Below, one piece after another: positions 9,691 to 19,207 of a stretch of DNA of 64,000 nt. This DNA is from an uncultured Prochlorococcus sp. Its GTDB lineage: Bacteria > Cyanobacteriota > Cyanobacteriia > PCC-6307 > Cyanobiaceae. The stretch spans positions 100,521 to 164,520 of the forward strand of contig CACMCA010000002.1 in the NCBI GenBank assembly GCA_902612005.1. The letters run 5' to 3'. The notes beneath the pieces were generated by a model. That model saw only the letters and a list, made by a program, of their open reading frames with translations, did no database searches and was not told where the DNA came from. The stretch's first letter is position 1. Each line of letters starts with the position of its first letter. Made by a program: the position numbers and the translations under genes.

Positions 9691-10821
9691 TCTTTTTTTA
9701 GGATTTTCAATTAATAAGTTATGAGTTTCCTTTAATAAATTTGGTATATCTAATTTACTAGGACATTTAGGAACACATTCATTACATTCTTGACAAAATG
9801 AGGAATTTTTCTCTTCCCACCAGTGGCCAGCTTTTCCTATTAAATTGTATCTTTCTTTTGAAAATTCTAATTGGCCATAACCAACATATATATTTCTTAA
9901 ACGAAGTATTTCTGGAATAGGTACTTCATTTGGACATGGAAGACAAGATCTACATTGTTCACATTTGGTTGAGTTTAATCTTTCATTAGAAACTTCCTCA
10001 ATTTTATTAAGGGCGCTTTTTTCAAGTTTTGTAAGCTTCTCGAATGAATTTCTAAGTTTATGCGCAAATTCAAAATCTTTTTTGTTTGTAGCGCCCAAGG
10101 ATAAAGTTGTGATGCCTTTTGCCAGAAGAAATCGATAAGCTAATTCTAATGGATGAAAAGGCTTAGAGGCCTCTATCAAAATATCACTTGGAGAATACAA
10201 TCTACCGCCTTTATCTGCAGGTGATATTGCTAAAACTCCCATACCTTTTTTTATAGCTTCCTCTGCTAAAGCAATCTTAGATTGGTCTAAATAATGTAAA
10301 TGAAGACTACAAAAAGTAAAAACTTCACAGTTAATTGCATCTTTAATTAGTGAATAACTTCCGTGAGAACTAAAACCGACTTGATCAACTAGTTCCTTCT
10401 CAAGTATCCAAGATATGAATTTCTTACCCTCTCCAGCAAGAACCCAATCTAGATGTTGTTCTAAGTTGAGTCCGTGAATTGCAAGATTATTAATTTTATC
10501 GCGATTTAAATTTTTAAGAGACTTTTTAAAATTATTTTTTAAAAAGTCAAAATCACCCTTTGGTAAAACTTTGGAAGTAATCACCCAATTTTTTTCTTTT
10601 ATATTCTCTTCTATTGCTAATTTTTTTATTGAATTTCCAATAAGTGATTCAGCATCACCATAAGAGGGTGCTGTTTCTATGTGGTTAATTCCTACATAAT
10701 ATGCATTTTTTATTATGCCATACATTTTTTCGAGACTTTCAGTTGCTCGCATTGTCCCTAAAGTGAATAAGCTCACTTTCGCCCCTCTACCAAATGATCT
10801 TTTTTGTGAATTAATAATCAT
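9679..10821 (-). CDS. Aldo/keto reductase with C-terminal ferredoxin-type 4Fe-4S domain
   Basis: The 380-residue protein has an N-terminal aldo/keto reductase TIM barrel (about residues 1-270), with GTMRATES near the start and the HIETAPSYGDAE motif holding the catalytic Asp/Tyr region. It is followed by a domain with two cysteine clusters, CEQCRSCLPCPNEVPIP and CQECNECVPKCPSKLDIP, each of the form CxxCxxCxxxCP. This matches the COG1453 family, whose substrate is generally unknown and whose electrons may come from ferredoxin. The ATG at 10821 is divergent from ribE across 112 bases. The 3' end overlaps the preceding convergent gene by 12 bases. Confidence 0.88.
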   Translation of the reverse strand: MIINSQKRSFGRGAKVSLFTLGTMRATESLEKMYGIIKNAYYVGINHIETAPSYGDAESLIGNSIKKLAIEENIKEKNWVITSKVLPKGDFDFLKNNFKKSLKNLNRDKINNLAIHGLNLEQHLDWVLAGEGKKFISWILEKELVDQVGFSSHGSYSLIKDAINCEVFTFCSLHLHYLDQSKIALAEEAIKKGMGVLAISPADKGGRLYSPSDILIEASKPFHPLELAYRFLLAKGITTLSLGATNKKDFEFAHKLRNSFEKLTKLEKSALNKIEEVSNERLNSTKCEQCRSCLPCPNEVPIPEILRLRNIYVGYGQLEFSKERYNLIGKAGHWWEEKNSSFCQECNECVPKCPSKLDIPNLLKETHNLLIENPKKRLWG

Positions 10822-10933
10822 CTAAATATGATCAATTTCTTTTTATTTACTCTTTAATTTATTTATAGTTGAAAATCATTTAAAGTAAATTAAAGTAAAT
10901 ACAAAATTTTGCAAAAATATTTTTCTTAAATCT

Positions 10934-11587
10934 ATGTTTACAGGAATAATTCAATCAGTTGGAAAACTAAGACAAGAAAAAAATATTTTAGAAATTGAAA
11001 TTCTAGATAATTTATTTGATATGGCAATTGGCGACAGCATAGCTGTTGATGGAATTTGTTTGACAGTTAAAGAGATTTTTCAAAATAAATTTACTGTTGA
11101 TGTTAGTGAGGAGACATTAAAAAAAACAACTTTAGGAGTAAAGTCGAACCTGAATCAGATTGTTAATTTGGAGCCCGCTCTTAGGGTGTCTGACCGTCTA
11201 GGAGGGCATATAGTCAGCGGACATGTTGATGGCCTTGGAACAGTAGAGAATATAGAAAAATTAGAGAAATCTTGGCTCTTATCAATAAAGTGGAAAAATA
11301 ATAATTTTTCAAAATATGTAGTTAATAAAGGGAGTATTTGTGTAAATGGTATAAGTCTCACGATTGCAAAATATGAGCGGGAAGGAGAATTATTTACTAT
11401 TGCGATAATTCCTCATACTTGGCATAACACAAATCTGAATAAATTAAATATCGGTGACAGCGTAAACCTTGAGGCAGATGCACTAATTAAATATGTAGAG
11501 AAATTACTTTTATTTAATAAAAATAGTAATCAAGATTTATCTTCTAATAATATTTCTTCCGAGTGGCTTAAAGAAAACGGTTGGTAA
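10934..11587 (+). CDS. ribE: Riboflavin synthase alpha subunit
   Basis: It catalyses the dismutation of two 6,7-dimethyl-8-ribityllumazine molecules to riboflavin. The 217-residue protein has the typical duplicated lumazine-binding halves: MFTGIIQSVG at the N-terminus with SIAVDGICLTV, and VSGHVDGLGTV leading into the second half with SICVNGISLTIA. The family start MFTGII makes the ATG at 10934 secure. It converges on the cyAbrB gene with 10 bases between them. The gene stands apart from other riboflavin genes, so it may be transcribed alone. Confidence 0.95.
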   Translation: MFTGIIQSVGKLRQEKNILEIEILDNLFDMAIGDSIAVDGICLTVKEIFQNKFTVDVSEETLKKTTLGVKSNLNQIVNLEPALRVSDRLGGHIVSGHVDGLGTVENIEKLEKSWLLSIKWKNNNFSKYVVNKGSICVNGISLTIAKYEREGELFTIAIIPHTWHNTNLNKLNIGDSVNLEADALIKYVEKLLLFNKNSNQDLSSNNISSEWLKENGW

Positions 11588-11597
11588 AATATATTTT

Positions 11598-11951
11598 TTA
11601 ATTTAATGGAATCAGATAAATTGTTTTTGACTCTTTTTTAAGATCGATTTTAAATTCCTGACCAGGTTCTAGACCTAATTTTTTGGTGTAGGCATGACCA
11701 ATTAATAGGTTCCCATTGCCATGAACTTTAGTTTTGAATTCTGTCTGTCTGCCTCTTGAAGCTCTATTACCATTTTTTCCTAAACGACCCTTTACTATTT
11801 TGTAACCCTTAGCTTCAATAAGCGCCCTATAAAAACTTTTTCTTAAGATTCTTCCACTTGGACCTACGTACCCACAACCTTTTGCTATCTCATCTTCAGA
11901 TTTTTTACTTAATAACTTTGCTTTTTCAAGAAGTTCTTTTCCTTCTAGCAT
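11598..11951 (-). CDS. Cyanobacterial AbrB-like transcriptional regulator (cyAbrB)
   Basis: The 117-residue protein matches the cyAbrB family, in which the DNA-binding AbrB-like swapped-hairpin domain sits at the C-terminus. That domain is the segment KTKVHGNGNLLIGHAYTKKLGLEPG (about residues 73-97). The basic central part (GRLGKNGNRASRGRQ) resembles the region seen in other members. In Synechocystis and other cyanobacteria these regulators influence carbon/nitrogen balance and other global responses; the targets here are not visible. It is separated by 97 bases from the end of ctaE and may have its own promoter. Confidence 0.85.
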   Translation of the reverse strand: MLEGKELLEKAKLLSKKSEDEIAKGCGYVGPSGRILRKSFYRALIEAKGYKIVKGRLGKNGNRASRGRQTEFKTKVHGNGNLLIGHAYTKKLGLEPGQEFKIDLKKESKTIYLIPLN

Positions 11952-12048
11952 TATCTGACAAATTCATAATTATATATTCTTACTAAAAAGGAGAACTGTG
12001 GCAATACAAATTAATAAAAAATATATTTAATTTTTGAAATTTAGTTTT

Positions 12049-12651
12049 TCATAAAAGATACAAAATAATAAATAAAACAACCCATATTCCATCTACAAAA
12101 TGCCAGTACAATTCAACAGCTTCCAATGGAAACATATTTTGACTGGTTAATCTTCCGCCATTGATTCTCGATTGCCAAGCAATAATTAAAATCATTAAAG
12201 TGCCTAAAGTGACATGTAATCCATGAAAACCAGTAAGAGCATAAAAAGTACTTGCAAATAAATTATCGGTTAATCCAAAAGGTAAATGAAAATATTCAAA
12301 TAATTGACATATTAAAAATATAATTCCAAGAAAAGCAGTAAAAAATAACCATTTTTGGGAATCTGAGTTTTTATCTTTTAAGAGTGCTTTGCCTGCTTTA
12401 TGGAAAGTTGCACTACTAACAAGTAACAAAATTGTATTGAGAGTAGGTATTGGTAGCTCTAATTCATAAATAGCACCATCAGGTAATGGATTTACTGCTT
12501 TATAAGTTAAATAAGCAGCAAAGAATCCAGCAAAAGTCATGCCGTCCGCAATTAGGAAAGTTATAAGACCAAACATTCTGAAGTCTTCATGTGTTTCATT
12601 AATTTCAGAATTATTTTTTTGAATTTCTTTTGAGCTATCTAGTGTTGTCAT
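12049..12651 (-). CDS. ctaE: Cytochrome c oxidase subunit III
   Basis: This is subunit III of the aa3-type terminal oxidase. The 200-residue protein has about five membrane segments, consistent with the short bacterial form. Family features are FRMFGLITFLIADGMTFAGFFAAYL (about residues 24-48), GFHGLHVTLGTLMILI (about 142-157) and the C-terminal AVELYWHFVDGIWVVLF. It is the last gene of the leftward ctaC-ctaD-ctaE set and starts 6 bases after the ctaD stop. The subunit stabilises proton pumping and does not bind the metal centres. Confidence 0.95.
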   Translation of the reverse strand: MTTLDSSKEIQKNNSEINETHEDFRMFGLITFLIADGMTFAGFFAAYLTYKAVNPLPDGAIYELELPIPTLNTILLLVSSATFHKAGKALLKDKNSDSQKWLFFTAFLGIIFLICQLFEYFHLPFGLTDNLFASTFYALTGFHGLHVTLGTLMILIIAWQSRINGGRLTSQNMFPLEAVELYWHFVDGIWVVLFIILYLL

Positions 12652-12657
12652 ATGTTT

Positions 12658-14283
12658 TTATTTCTGTTCAGAAATTTCTTTACCATAACCATATGGTTCT
12701 TCAACTAATGGAGCTTCTCCTGCCCAATTTTCAACTGGAGGTGGAGAAGATGTTAACCATTCAGGTGTAAGAGCATTCCATGGGTTATCTCCAGCATTTT
12801 TACCATTTCTCACACTAAGGAATACGTTAATTAAAAAAGGAATTGTACTTATAGCCATCAAAAGAGCCCCAAGGCTACTAATTTGATTAACGAACTGGAA
12901 TTGAGGATCATATTCTGCAACTCTTCTTGGCATTCCATTTAAACCAAGCCAATGTTGAGGAGCAAAGCACAAATTAAATCCAATAAAAGTAATGATAAAG
13001 TGTAAAATTCCTAATTTTTCATTGAGCATTTTCCCAGTTACTTTGGGGAACCAATGATAAATGGAAGAGAAAATAATAAAAACAGTCCCTCCATAAACTA
13101 TGTAATGAAAATGGGCTACAACGAAATAGGTATCATGTACGTGAATATCGAAAGGCACCTGTGCTAAGGCAACTCCTGTAATACCTCCAAAAACAAAATT
13201 TATAATAAATCCGCAAGAGAATAATATTGCACTATTGATGGAAATTTTACCACCCCATAATGTTGCAACCCAATTGAAAAATTTTATACCTGTCGGAACA
13301 GCAATGAATGCTGTGGCGATAGTAAAGAATAATCTCATCCAAGGGGGCGTTCCACTCGTAAACATGTGATGCGCCCAAACAACTAAACCTAAAACTACTA
13401 TCCCCATTATTGAAAAAACCATTGTTGTATATCCAAAAAGTGGTTTTCTAGCATGTACAGGAAGTATTTCACTAACTAAACCAAACGCAGGAAGTACCAT
13501 AATGTATACAGCTGGATGAGAATAAAACCAAAATAAATGCTGATAAACTACGACATTGCCACCTAAAACAGGATTGAAAAAACCTGTATTAGCGATGATA
13601 TCGAAGCTAAGTAGAATTAAAGTGCCTGCTAAAACAGGAGTTGACAAAACAACTAGTAGACTTGTTCCAAGCATTGCCCAACAATACATCGGCAATTGCA
13701 TAAGTTTTAATCCTGGCCTTCTTAGTTTGATAATGGTCGCGATAAAGTTTATTCCACCAAATATAGAACTGCCTCCAAGTAATAGAACGCTTAGAATCCA
13801 AATAATTTGTCCGGATTGAGGAGTAGTTATGCTTAAAGGAGGATAAGCCGTCCATCCAGCTTGAGCAGCACCCTCAACAAAATAGCTTGCTACCAGCATC
13901 AAACCTGAAGGAGGAATTAACCAAAAAGCAACGGCATTTAATCTTGGGAATGCCATATCTCTTGCACCTACATAAAATGGAATTAAATAATTTCCAAAAG
14001 CACCATTAACTACAGGCACTATCCAAAGGAATATCATTATTGTTCCGTGTAGAGTTAAAACTTGGTTATAAACATCTCTCGGCATAAAGTCAGACATTGG
14101 ACTAGCTAGTTCAATTCTTATAGCGCTAGCTAAGGTTCCTCCTATTAAATAGAAAAGAAAACCGCAGACTAAGTATTGTATCCCAATTACTTTATGATCA
14201 AGGCTAAAACTAAAGTATCTAATCCAGCCTTTAGGTTGAAGGCTTTCATTATTAGTTTTTTGTGGATCAATTGATATTGTCAT
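12658..14283 (-). CDS. ctaD: Cytochrome c oxidase subunit I
   Basis: This is the catalytic subunit, carrying haem a and the haem a3-CuB centre that reduces O2 to water. The 541-residue protein has 12 expected membrane helices. Visible ligands are the low-spin haem histidine in LTLHGTIMIFLW, the CuB/Tyr-His crosslink motif WFYSHPAVYIMVLP, the CuB histidine pair in VVWAHHMFTSG, and the haem ligands in VAHFHYIVYGG. Length and motifs fit a normal A-type oxidase. Its ATG overlaps the ctaC stop by 4 bases, indicating translational coupling. Confidence 0.97.
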   Translation of the reverse strand: MTISIDPQKTNNESLQPKGWIRYFSFSLDHKVIGIQYLVCGFLFYLIGGTLASAIRIELASPMSDFMPRDVYNQVLTLHGTIMIFLWIVPVVNGAFGNYLIPFYVGARDMAFPRLNAVAFWLIPPSGLMLVASYFVEGAAQAGWTAYPPLSITTPQSGQIIWILSVLLLGGSSIFGGINFIATIIKLRRPGLKLMQLPMYCWAMLGTSLLVVLSTPVLAGTLILLSFDIIANTGFFNPVLGGNVVVYQHLFWFYSHPAVYIMVLPAFGLVSEILPVHARKPLFGYTTMVFSIMGIVVLGLVVWAHHMFTSGTPPWMRLFFTIATAFIAVPTGIKFFNWVATLWGGKISINSAILFSCGFIINFVFGGITGVALAQVPFDIHVHDTYFVVAHFHYIVYGGTVFIIFSSIYHWFPKVTGKMLNEKLGILHFIITFIGFNLCFAPQHWLGLNGMPRRVAEYDPQFQFVNQISSLGALLMAISTIPFLINVFLSVRNGKNAGDNPWNALTPEWLTSSPPPVENWAGEAPLVEEPYGYGKEISEQK

Positions 14284-15083
14284 AAATTTACCTCTGGTTT
14301 TTTATTTTTGTTAAACCATTCGTTGTAATCAGATTCTTCTTCAACAATTATGGAAGCTCTCATCCCTCCATGATATGGGCCACATAATTCTGCGCAAATT
14401 ATCGGATATTTTCCTACTTTTGTAGGAGTGAAATTTAGAATAGTAGGTTGCCCAGGAATAATATCCTGTTTAATTCTGAACTCTGGCACCCAAAAAGCAT
14501 GAATGACGTCTTTAGATTCCATTTTCATTAATACTTTTTGATCAACAGGAACGTGTAGTTCTCCTGATATGAAATTGCCCTTGGGATAATTGAATAGAAA
14601 TGCAAATTGCATAGCTGAAACTTCAATTGATAAATTATTTATTGCTAATTCATTATCAGAAGTTTGACTTATTCCAGCCCATATTTTTTCAGAATTAGAA
14701 CTCATCATTTCGTGGTTATGATTTAGTTCTTTCATCCCTCCCATTCGATCGTAGATGTTGTAGCTATATAAACCTATTAATAAAACAATTATTGAAGGAA
14801 TAATTGTCCATACAATTTCTAAGCTTAAATTTCCCTCTAAAGCTATACCATCTCCTATCTGATCATTTCTTTTCCTAAACTTAAATAAGCTATAAATAAC
14901 AGCTATTGTCATTCCTATAAAAATAATTAATCCAGTGATGAAAAGAATTTTAAAAAGTTCATCGTAAATTGGTGCATTAATACTTGCTTCCGCTGGAAGC
15001 AAATTTACATTAGAACCAATCCAAAAAGATATAGCAAAAACGAGTGAAATAATTAGTATTAAATAAATGTTTTTATTTAACAA
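14280..15083 (-). CDS. ctaC: Cytochrome c oxidase subunit II
   Basis: It receives electrons from cytochrome c6/plastocyanin on the lumenal or periplasmic side. The 267-residue protein has an N-terminal signal/anchor helix, a second membrane helix (about 40-70) and a cupredoxin domain. The CuA site is visible as HAFWVPEFRIKQDIIPG followed by CAELCGPYHGGM, which supplies the two cysteines and the histidine. It is first in the ctaCDE set and overlaps ctaD by 4 bases. The 216-base region between it and ctaA must hold both divergent promoters; I could not place them confidently. Confidence 0.96.
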   Translation of the reverse strand: MLNKNIYLILIISLVFAISFWIGSNVNLLPAEASINAPIYDELFKILFITGLIIFIGMTIAVIYSLFKFRKRNDQIGDGIALEGNLSLEIVWTIIPSIIVLLIGLYSYNIYDRMGGMKELNHNHEMMSSNSEKIWAGISQTSDNELAINNLSIEVSAMQFAFLFNYPKGNFISGELHVPVDQKVLMKMESKDVIHAFWVPEFRIKQDIIPGQPTILNFTPTKVGKYPIICAELCGPYHGGMRASIIVEEESDYNEWFNKNKKPEVNL

Positions 15084-15299
15084 TTGATCTCTAAAAATTT
15101 GTATTTATATTCTCAAGATATTCAATTTTTTTAATCCTGCATCCTTCTGTTAAAAGAAAAACATTTAAATTCACAACTTCTTAAGATTTATGAAATAAAA
15201 GGCGTATTATATATAACTTTTTAGAGTTAATTGTCAGGGAAAAAAGATTAAATTAGTAAATTATTTTTTAAATTAAACATATTAATTTTTAATTAATGT
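15084..15299. other. Divergent intergenic region between ctaC and ctaA
   Basis: This 216-base AT-rich spacer separates the leftward oxidase genes from the rightward haem A/O synthesis genes, and must contain both sets of promoters. A TATATAACTTTTTAGAG stretch near 15,210 could contain a -10 element for the rightward unit. No small gene, tRNA or convincing palindrome was seen. Confidence 0.4.
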
Positions 15300-16274
15300 T
15301 TGGTTTTTGAATCTAATTTATTATGCAAAATAATAGGTTTTATCCATTTGATTAATAACCAATTATATAAATCAAAATATCTGTCAATTTTTAAAAGGTT
15401 GGGAAGTCATAGTGTATTTGCACTTATCGCACTAATCGTAATTGGAGGTGCTACGAGAGTAATGGAGGCGGGACTTGCCTGTCCAGATTGGCCATTATGT
15501 TATGGATCTTTTTTGCCTTTTAAACATATGAATCTAAGAGTATTTCTAGAGTGGTTTCATCGCCTAGATGCTTTTCTGGTTGGAATATTAATTCTTTTTA
15601 AATTTGCGCTTTCAATTATTTGGAAAAATGAAATTCCAAATTGGTTACCTAAAACTTATTCATTTTTACTTTTTCTCGTTATTGTCCAAGGATCCTTTGG
15701 AGCTTTAACAGTAATAAACCTGCTTGATTCATATACAGTTACTGGCCATCTTTTAATAGCTTTTCTACTTCTCATTACAACAATTTCAATAAATCAAAAT
15801 TTAGAAAACGACGACATTGAAGAGCCATTAATTTGGTGGAGATTATTATTTTTTGTTCCTCTTTTACTTACTCTGATTCAATCTTTTATTGGCGTCAGGC
15901 TTTCATCAACATGGTCAGCACATATTTGCTTATCTTTTAATAAACAATGTCTAATTCTTGATACTCATAAATTATTTGCTTTTCCAATTGCTTTCTCAAT
16001 TTTATTGATTATTGCTATTGCAATTTATAAGAGAAGTTTGCTCAATGAAAATTGGAAATATCTCACAACGCTTATTTTTCTCTTGTGTTCCCAAATTACT
16101 TTGGGCGTTTTAAGTCTTAAAACAAATTTGAATGAACCTATTTTTATTATCGGTCATCAACTTAACACCTCTTTATTTATTGCGATATTAACAACATTAA
16201 TTTTTAGAAATCCTTTTACCAAAAAAGGTCTAAACCAATCCCTTAATCCCCAAACGGTCGCTATCAACTCATGA
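15300..16274 (+). CDS. ctaA: Haem A synthase (COX15/CtaA family)
   Basis: It oxidises the methyl group of haem O to give haem A for cytochrome oxidase. The 324-residue membrane protein has about eight helices. Signature features are [21 protein letters not shown] (about residues 44-64) and histidines at [27 protein letters not shown] and GHQLNTSLF, which fit the four conserved haem-ligand positions of the COX15 family. A conserved cysteine pair may be present in [10 protein letters not shown]. The start is uncertain: TTG at 15300 is the longest, and the first 35 residues lack clear homology, so a later start is possible. It overlaps ctaB by 4 bases (ATGA). Confidence 0.92.
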   Translation: MVFESNLLCKIIGFIHLINNQLYKSKYLSIFKRLGSHSVFALIALIVIGGATRVMEAGLACPDWPLCYGSFLPFKHMNLRVFLEWFHRLDAFLVGILILFKFALSIIWKNEIPNWLPKTYSFLLFLVIVQGSFGALTVINLLDSYTVTGHLLIAFLLLITTISINQNLENDDIEEPLIWWRLLFFVPLLLTLIQSFIGVRLSSTWSAHICLSFNKQCLILDTHKLFAFPIAFSILLIIAIAIYKRSLLNENWKYLTTLIFLLCSQITLGVLSLKTNLNEPIFIIGHQLNTSLFIAILTTLIFRNPFTKKGLNQSLNPQTVAINS

Positions 16275-17272
16275 ACAGTAGTAACTTAGAAAACTTGAAC
16301 TATAAATCTTCAATTAGGGATGAAGTTGTACCTTCAAGAAAAAGATTAACTTTGCCGCCTTGGCTTGAAGTGGCAAAACCTAGATTAATCCCCCTCTTAC
16401 TGGCCACAACTTTGGGAGGAATGGCACTAACAGAAGAATGGCCTTTGTCTTCCCCGAAACTTATCTGCACTCTAGGGGGAGGCGCTTTGGCAGCAGCAGC
16501 AGCAGGAGCTCTTAATTGCTTGTGGGAAATGGAATTAGATAAAAGGATGATAAGAACTAGCAAAAGAGCCTTGCCAGCAGGAAAGTTGTCATCTGAGACT
16601 GTATTTTTAGCTGCTGTATCATGTACTTTGGCAGCTTCAATGCTTTTAGTAAGTGGTGTAAATTATTTGGCTGCGGGTTTAACTCTTCTTGGTTTATTTA
16701 GCTACGTAATTTTATATACAGTTATTTTGAAACCTCGTACAACAAAAAACATTGTTTTCGGAGGAGTTGCTGGTGCGATACCACCCTTAGTTGGAGCGTC
16801 TGCTGCCACAGGGCATGTAGGTCTTAGTGGTTGGTGGTTGTTTGGTTTAGTAATGTTATGGACCCCAGCTCATTTTTGGGCACTTGCAATTTTGTTGAAG
16901 GATGATTACGCATCTGTTGGTATTCCTATGCTCCCTTCTGTAAAAGGATCTGTTTTTACTGCTAAAGCGATTTCCCGTTACGGATGGGCAACAGTTTTAA
17001 TGAGTATTATGGGAGTCTTTGCTCTTCCTGAAGGGGGTCTCTTATACGGAATTATGTTATTGCCATTTAATGGAAGACTTTTGCAATTAATAAATGAATT
17101 AAAGAAATCACCTGATGATCTTTCTAGAGCAAAGTCTCTTTTTAGGTGGTCTATTCTCTATATGTTTGGCATTTGTCTTTTGTTATTAATTTCCAGAACC
17201 CAACTATCCGTAGAATTTGAGCAGCAATCTATGCAAATATTTTTATCTATTGTATCCCTGCTTAGTAATTAA
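16271..17272 (+). CDS. ctaB: Protohaem IX farnesyltransferase (haem O synthase)
   Basis: It transfers a farnesyl group from farnesyl diphosphate to haem B, yielding haem O, the substrate of CtaA. The 333-residue protein is a UbiA-superfamily enzyme with about nine membrane helices. The first aspartate-rich motif is seen as [20 protein letters not shown] (about residues 78-97), and the second conserved loop is [12 protein letters not shown] with GAIPPLVG. It begins inside the ctaA stop codon, so the two are translationally coupled. The following ABC ATPase gene starts 39 bases after its stop on the same strand. Confidence 0.95.
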   Translation: MNSSNLENLNYKSSIRDEVVPSRKRLTLPPWLEVAKPRLIPLLLATTLGGMALTEEWPLSSPKLICTLGGGALAAAAAGALNCLWEMELDKRMIRTSKRALPAGKLSSETVFLAAVSCTLAASMLLVSGVNYLAAGLTLLGLFSYVILYTVILKPRTTKNIVFGGVAGAIPPLVGASAATGHVGLSGWWLFGLVMLWTPAHFWALAILLKDDYASVGIPMLPSVKGSVFTAKAISRYGWATVLMSIMGVFALPEGGLLYGIMLLPFNGRLLQLINELKKSPDDLSRAKSLFRWSILYMFGICLLLLISRTQLSVEFEQQSMQIFLSIVSLLSN

Positions 17273-17311
17273 ATTAGATGTAAAATGTTTTTTAAATAAA
17301 TAGTAAGTTTG

Positions 17312-18328
17312 ATGAATTATATAAAAGTTAAAGGGCTCTCAAAATCTTATTCAGATATCAATGCATTAAAAAATTTATCGATGGAAATTGAAGCTGGCTC
17401 ATTATTCGGAATACTAGGTCCAAATGGTGCTGGCAAATCAACACTAATAAAAATACTCGCTACTTTAATAGAGCCTGATAATGGAGAAGTTTTTATAAAT
17501 AATATTAATCTGATAAAAAATTCAAGGAAAATTAGAGAATTAATTGGTTATGTTGCCCAAGACATTGCACTTGATAAAATATTAACTGGACGAGAGCTTT
17601 TGGATTTTCAATCAGATTTATATCACATCAACAAAAATAAAAAATTTGAAAGGATAAATAAATTAATAGATCAATTAGAAATGAATGATTGGATTGATCG
17701 TAAGTGCGGAACTTATTCAGGAGGAATGAAAAGAAGAATAGATCTGGCAGCTGGACTTTTACATTTGCCCCAAGTATTAATTTTGGACGAACCTACAGTT
17801 GGTTTAGATATTGAAAGTAGAAATATTATATGGCAACTTTTGAAAGATTTGAGAAATAATGGAATGACCATTATTTTAAGTAGTCACTATCTTGATGAAA
17901 TAGATAAATTGGCAGACAGATTAGTGATAATTGATGATGGAAGAGTTATAGCAAAAGGGACTCCTGCAGAGCTCAAAAATAAATTAGGAGGAGATAGAGT
18001 AACTTTGAAAGTAAGAGAATTTAGTAATCAGGAAGAAGCAAAAAATATATGTAAAATTTTATCTTCAATAGATGGAATTAGTCAGATTATCATAAATGAA
18101 GCTCAAGGTTTCTCGATAAATTTCGTAGCTGATAAGCAAAAAGATTTACTTACGAAGCTAAAGGTGGAATTGGCCTTCTCAAAGTTTGAAATTTTTTCTC
18201 TTACCCAAAGTCAGCCAAGCTTAGATGATGTATATCTTCAGGCAACTGGGAAAACATTATTGGATGCTGAAATTTCTATGGCAGGGAAAAGAGACCTAAA
18301 AAAAGAATCAAAGCAATCCATGCGATAA
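17312..18328 (+). CDS. ABC-2 type exporter ATP-binding protein (DrrA-like)
   Basis: The 338-residue protein has Walker A GPNGAGKST (about residues 36-44), signature YSGGMKRRIDLA, Walker B VLILDEPTVGLD and switch histidine SSHYLDE. The extra C-terminal domain of about 100 residues is typical of DrrA/NodI-like ATPases of ABC-2 exporters. The permease partner follows 47 bases downstream. A TTG lies one codon upstream at 17309; the ATG at 17312 is preferred. Its position directly behind ctaA-ctaB on the same strand suggests a shared transcript. The substrate cannot be read from sequence; family members export drugs, lipids or polysaccharides. Confidence 0.9.
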   Translation: MNYIKVKGLSKSYSDINALKNLSMEIEAGSLFGILGPNGAGKSTLIKILATLIEPDNGEVFINNINLIKNSRKIRELIGYVAQDIALDKILTGRELLDFQSDLYHINKNKKFERINKLIDQLEMNDWIDRKCGTYSGGMKRRIDLAAGLLHLPQVLILDEPTVGLDIESRNIIWQLLKDLRNNGMTIILSSHYLDEIDKLADRLVIIDDGRVIAKGTPAELKNKLGGDRVTLKVREFSNQEEAKNICKILSSIDGISQIIINEAQGFSINFVADKQKDLLTKLKVELAFSKFEIFSLTQSQPSLDDVYLQATGKTLLDAEISMAGKRDLKKESKQSMR

Positions 18329-18375
18329 AAAACTTTTGGTTAACTAACTATAATGAATACTAATTACTGCTAATT

Positions 18376-19200
18376 ATGGAATTACAACAGTATAATTTAT
18401 TTTTTTTGTATCAAGAAACATTTGCCTTAACAAAGAGATTATTTATTCAATTAAAAAGAAGACCATCAACTCTTTTAGCAGGAATATTACAACCAATAAT
18501 TTGGCTTTTTTTATTTGGTGCATTATTCTCTAAAGCGCCTGAAGGTTTTTTACCTGGAGTTGATTCTTATGGTAATTTTTTAGGAGCAGGACTTATTGTT
18601 TTTACTGCTTTTAGCGGAGCCCTAAACTCTGGTCTTCCTTTAATGTTTGATAGAGAGTTTGGATTTCTTAATAGATTACTTGTGGCTCCTTTAACCAGTA
18701 GATTATCCATAGTTTTATCTTCTTTTTTTTACATAACAATCTTGAGCTTTGTTCAGAGTGTTGTAATAATGATTGTTTCATACATTTTGGGTTATGGATG
18801 GCCCAACTTATATGGTTTAGGAATTGTATTTACAACACTAATCTTACTAGTTCTATTTGTGACATCAATAAGCTTATGTTTAGCGTTTGTTTTGCCGGGA
18901 CATATTGAATTAATCGCTCTTATATTCGTAATAAATTTACCTCTTCTATTTGCGAGTACTGCTTTAGCTCCAATCTCTTTTATGCCAAATTGGTTGGGAT
19001 GGTTAGCTTCATTAAATCCATTAACTTTTGCCATTGAACCTATTAGGACTGCCTATACACAAACTATGGATTTAGAATTAGTGGCTTTACATGCCCCATA
19101 TGGTGATTTAACTTGTAAGAGTTGTATCTCAATTTTATTTTCTTTAACAGTTTTTTCCTTGATTATTATAAGGCCTCTGTTAAATAGAAAGTTAAATTAG
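18376..19200 (+). CDS. ABC-2 type transporter permease (DrrB-like)
   Basis: The 274-residue protein has the six-helix layout of ABC-2 permeases. It opens with a cytoplasmic amphipathic section (ETFALTKRLFIQLKRRP), then helices beginning at about residue 36 (GILQPIIWLFLFGALF) and ending at about 250-265. The conserved segment WLASLNPLTFAIEPIRTAY near the C-terminus is the usual ABC-2 signature region. It pairs with the ATPase immediately upstream to form an exporter. The unknown repeat protein follows 7 bases after the stop, which suggests that protein is made with the transporter. Confidence 0.9.
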   Translation: MELQQYNLFFLYQETFALTKRLFIQLKRRPSTLLAGILQPIIWLFLFGALFSKAPEGFLPGVDSYGNFLGAGLIVFTAFSGALNSGLPLMFDREFGFLNRLLVAPLTSRLSIVLSSFFYITILSFVQSVVIMIVSYILGYGWPNLYGLGIVFTTLILLVLFVTSISLCLAFVLPGHIELIALIFVINLPLLFASTALAPISFMPNWLGWLASLNPLTFAIEPIRTAYTQTMDLELVALHAPYGDLTCKSCISILFSLTVFSLIIIRPLLNRKLN

Positions 19201-19207
19201 AAATTTT

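Noticed and set aside
11988..12030. AAGGAG followed by a 10-codon GTG frame on the plus strand
   Set aside because: It is very short, lies between two minus-strand genes and has no downstream gene to regulate; probably chance.
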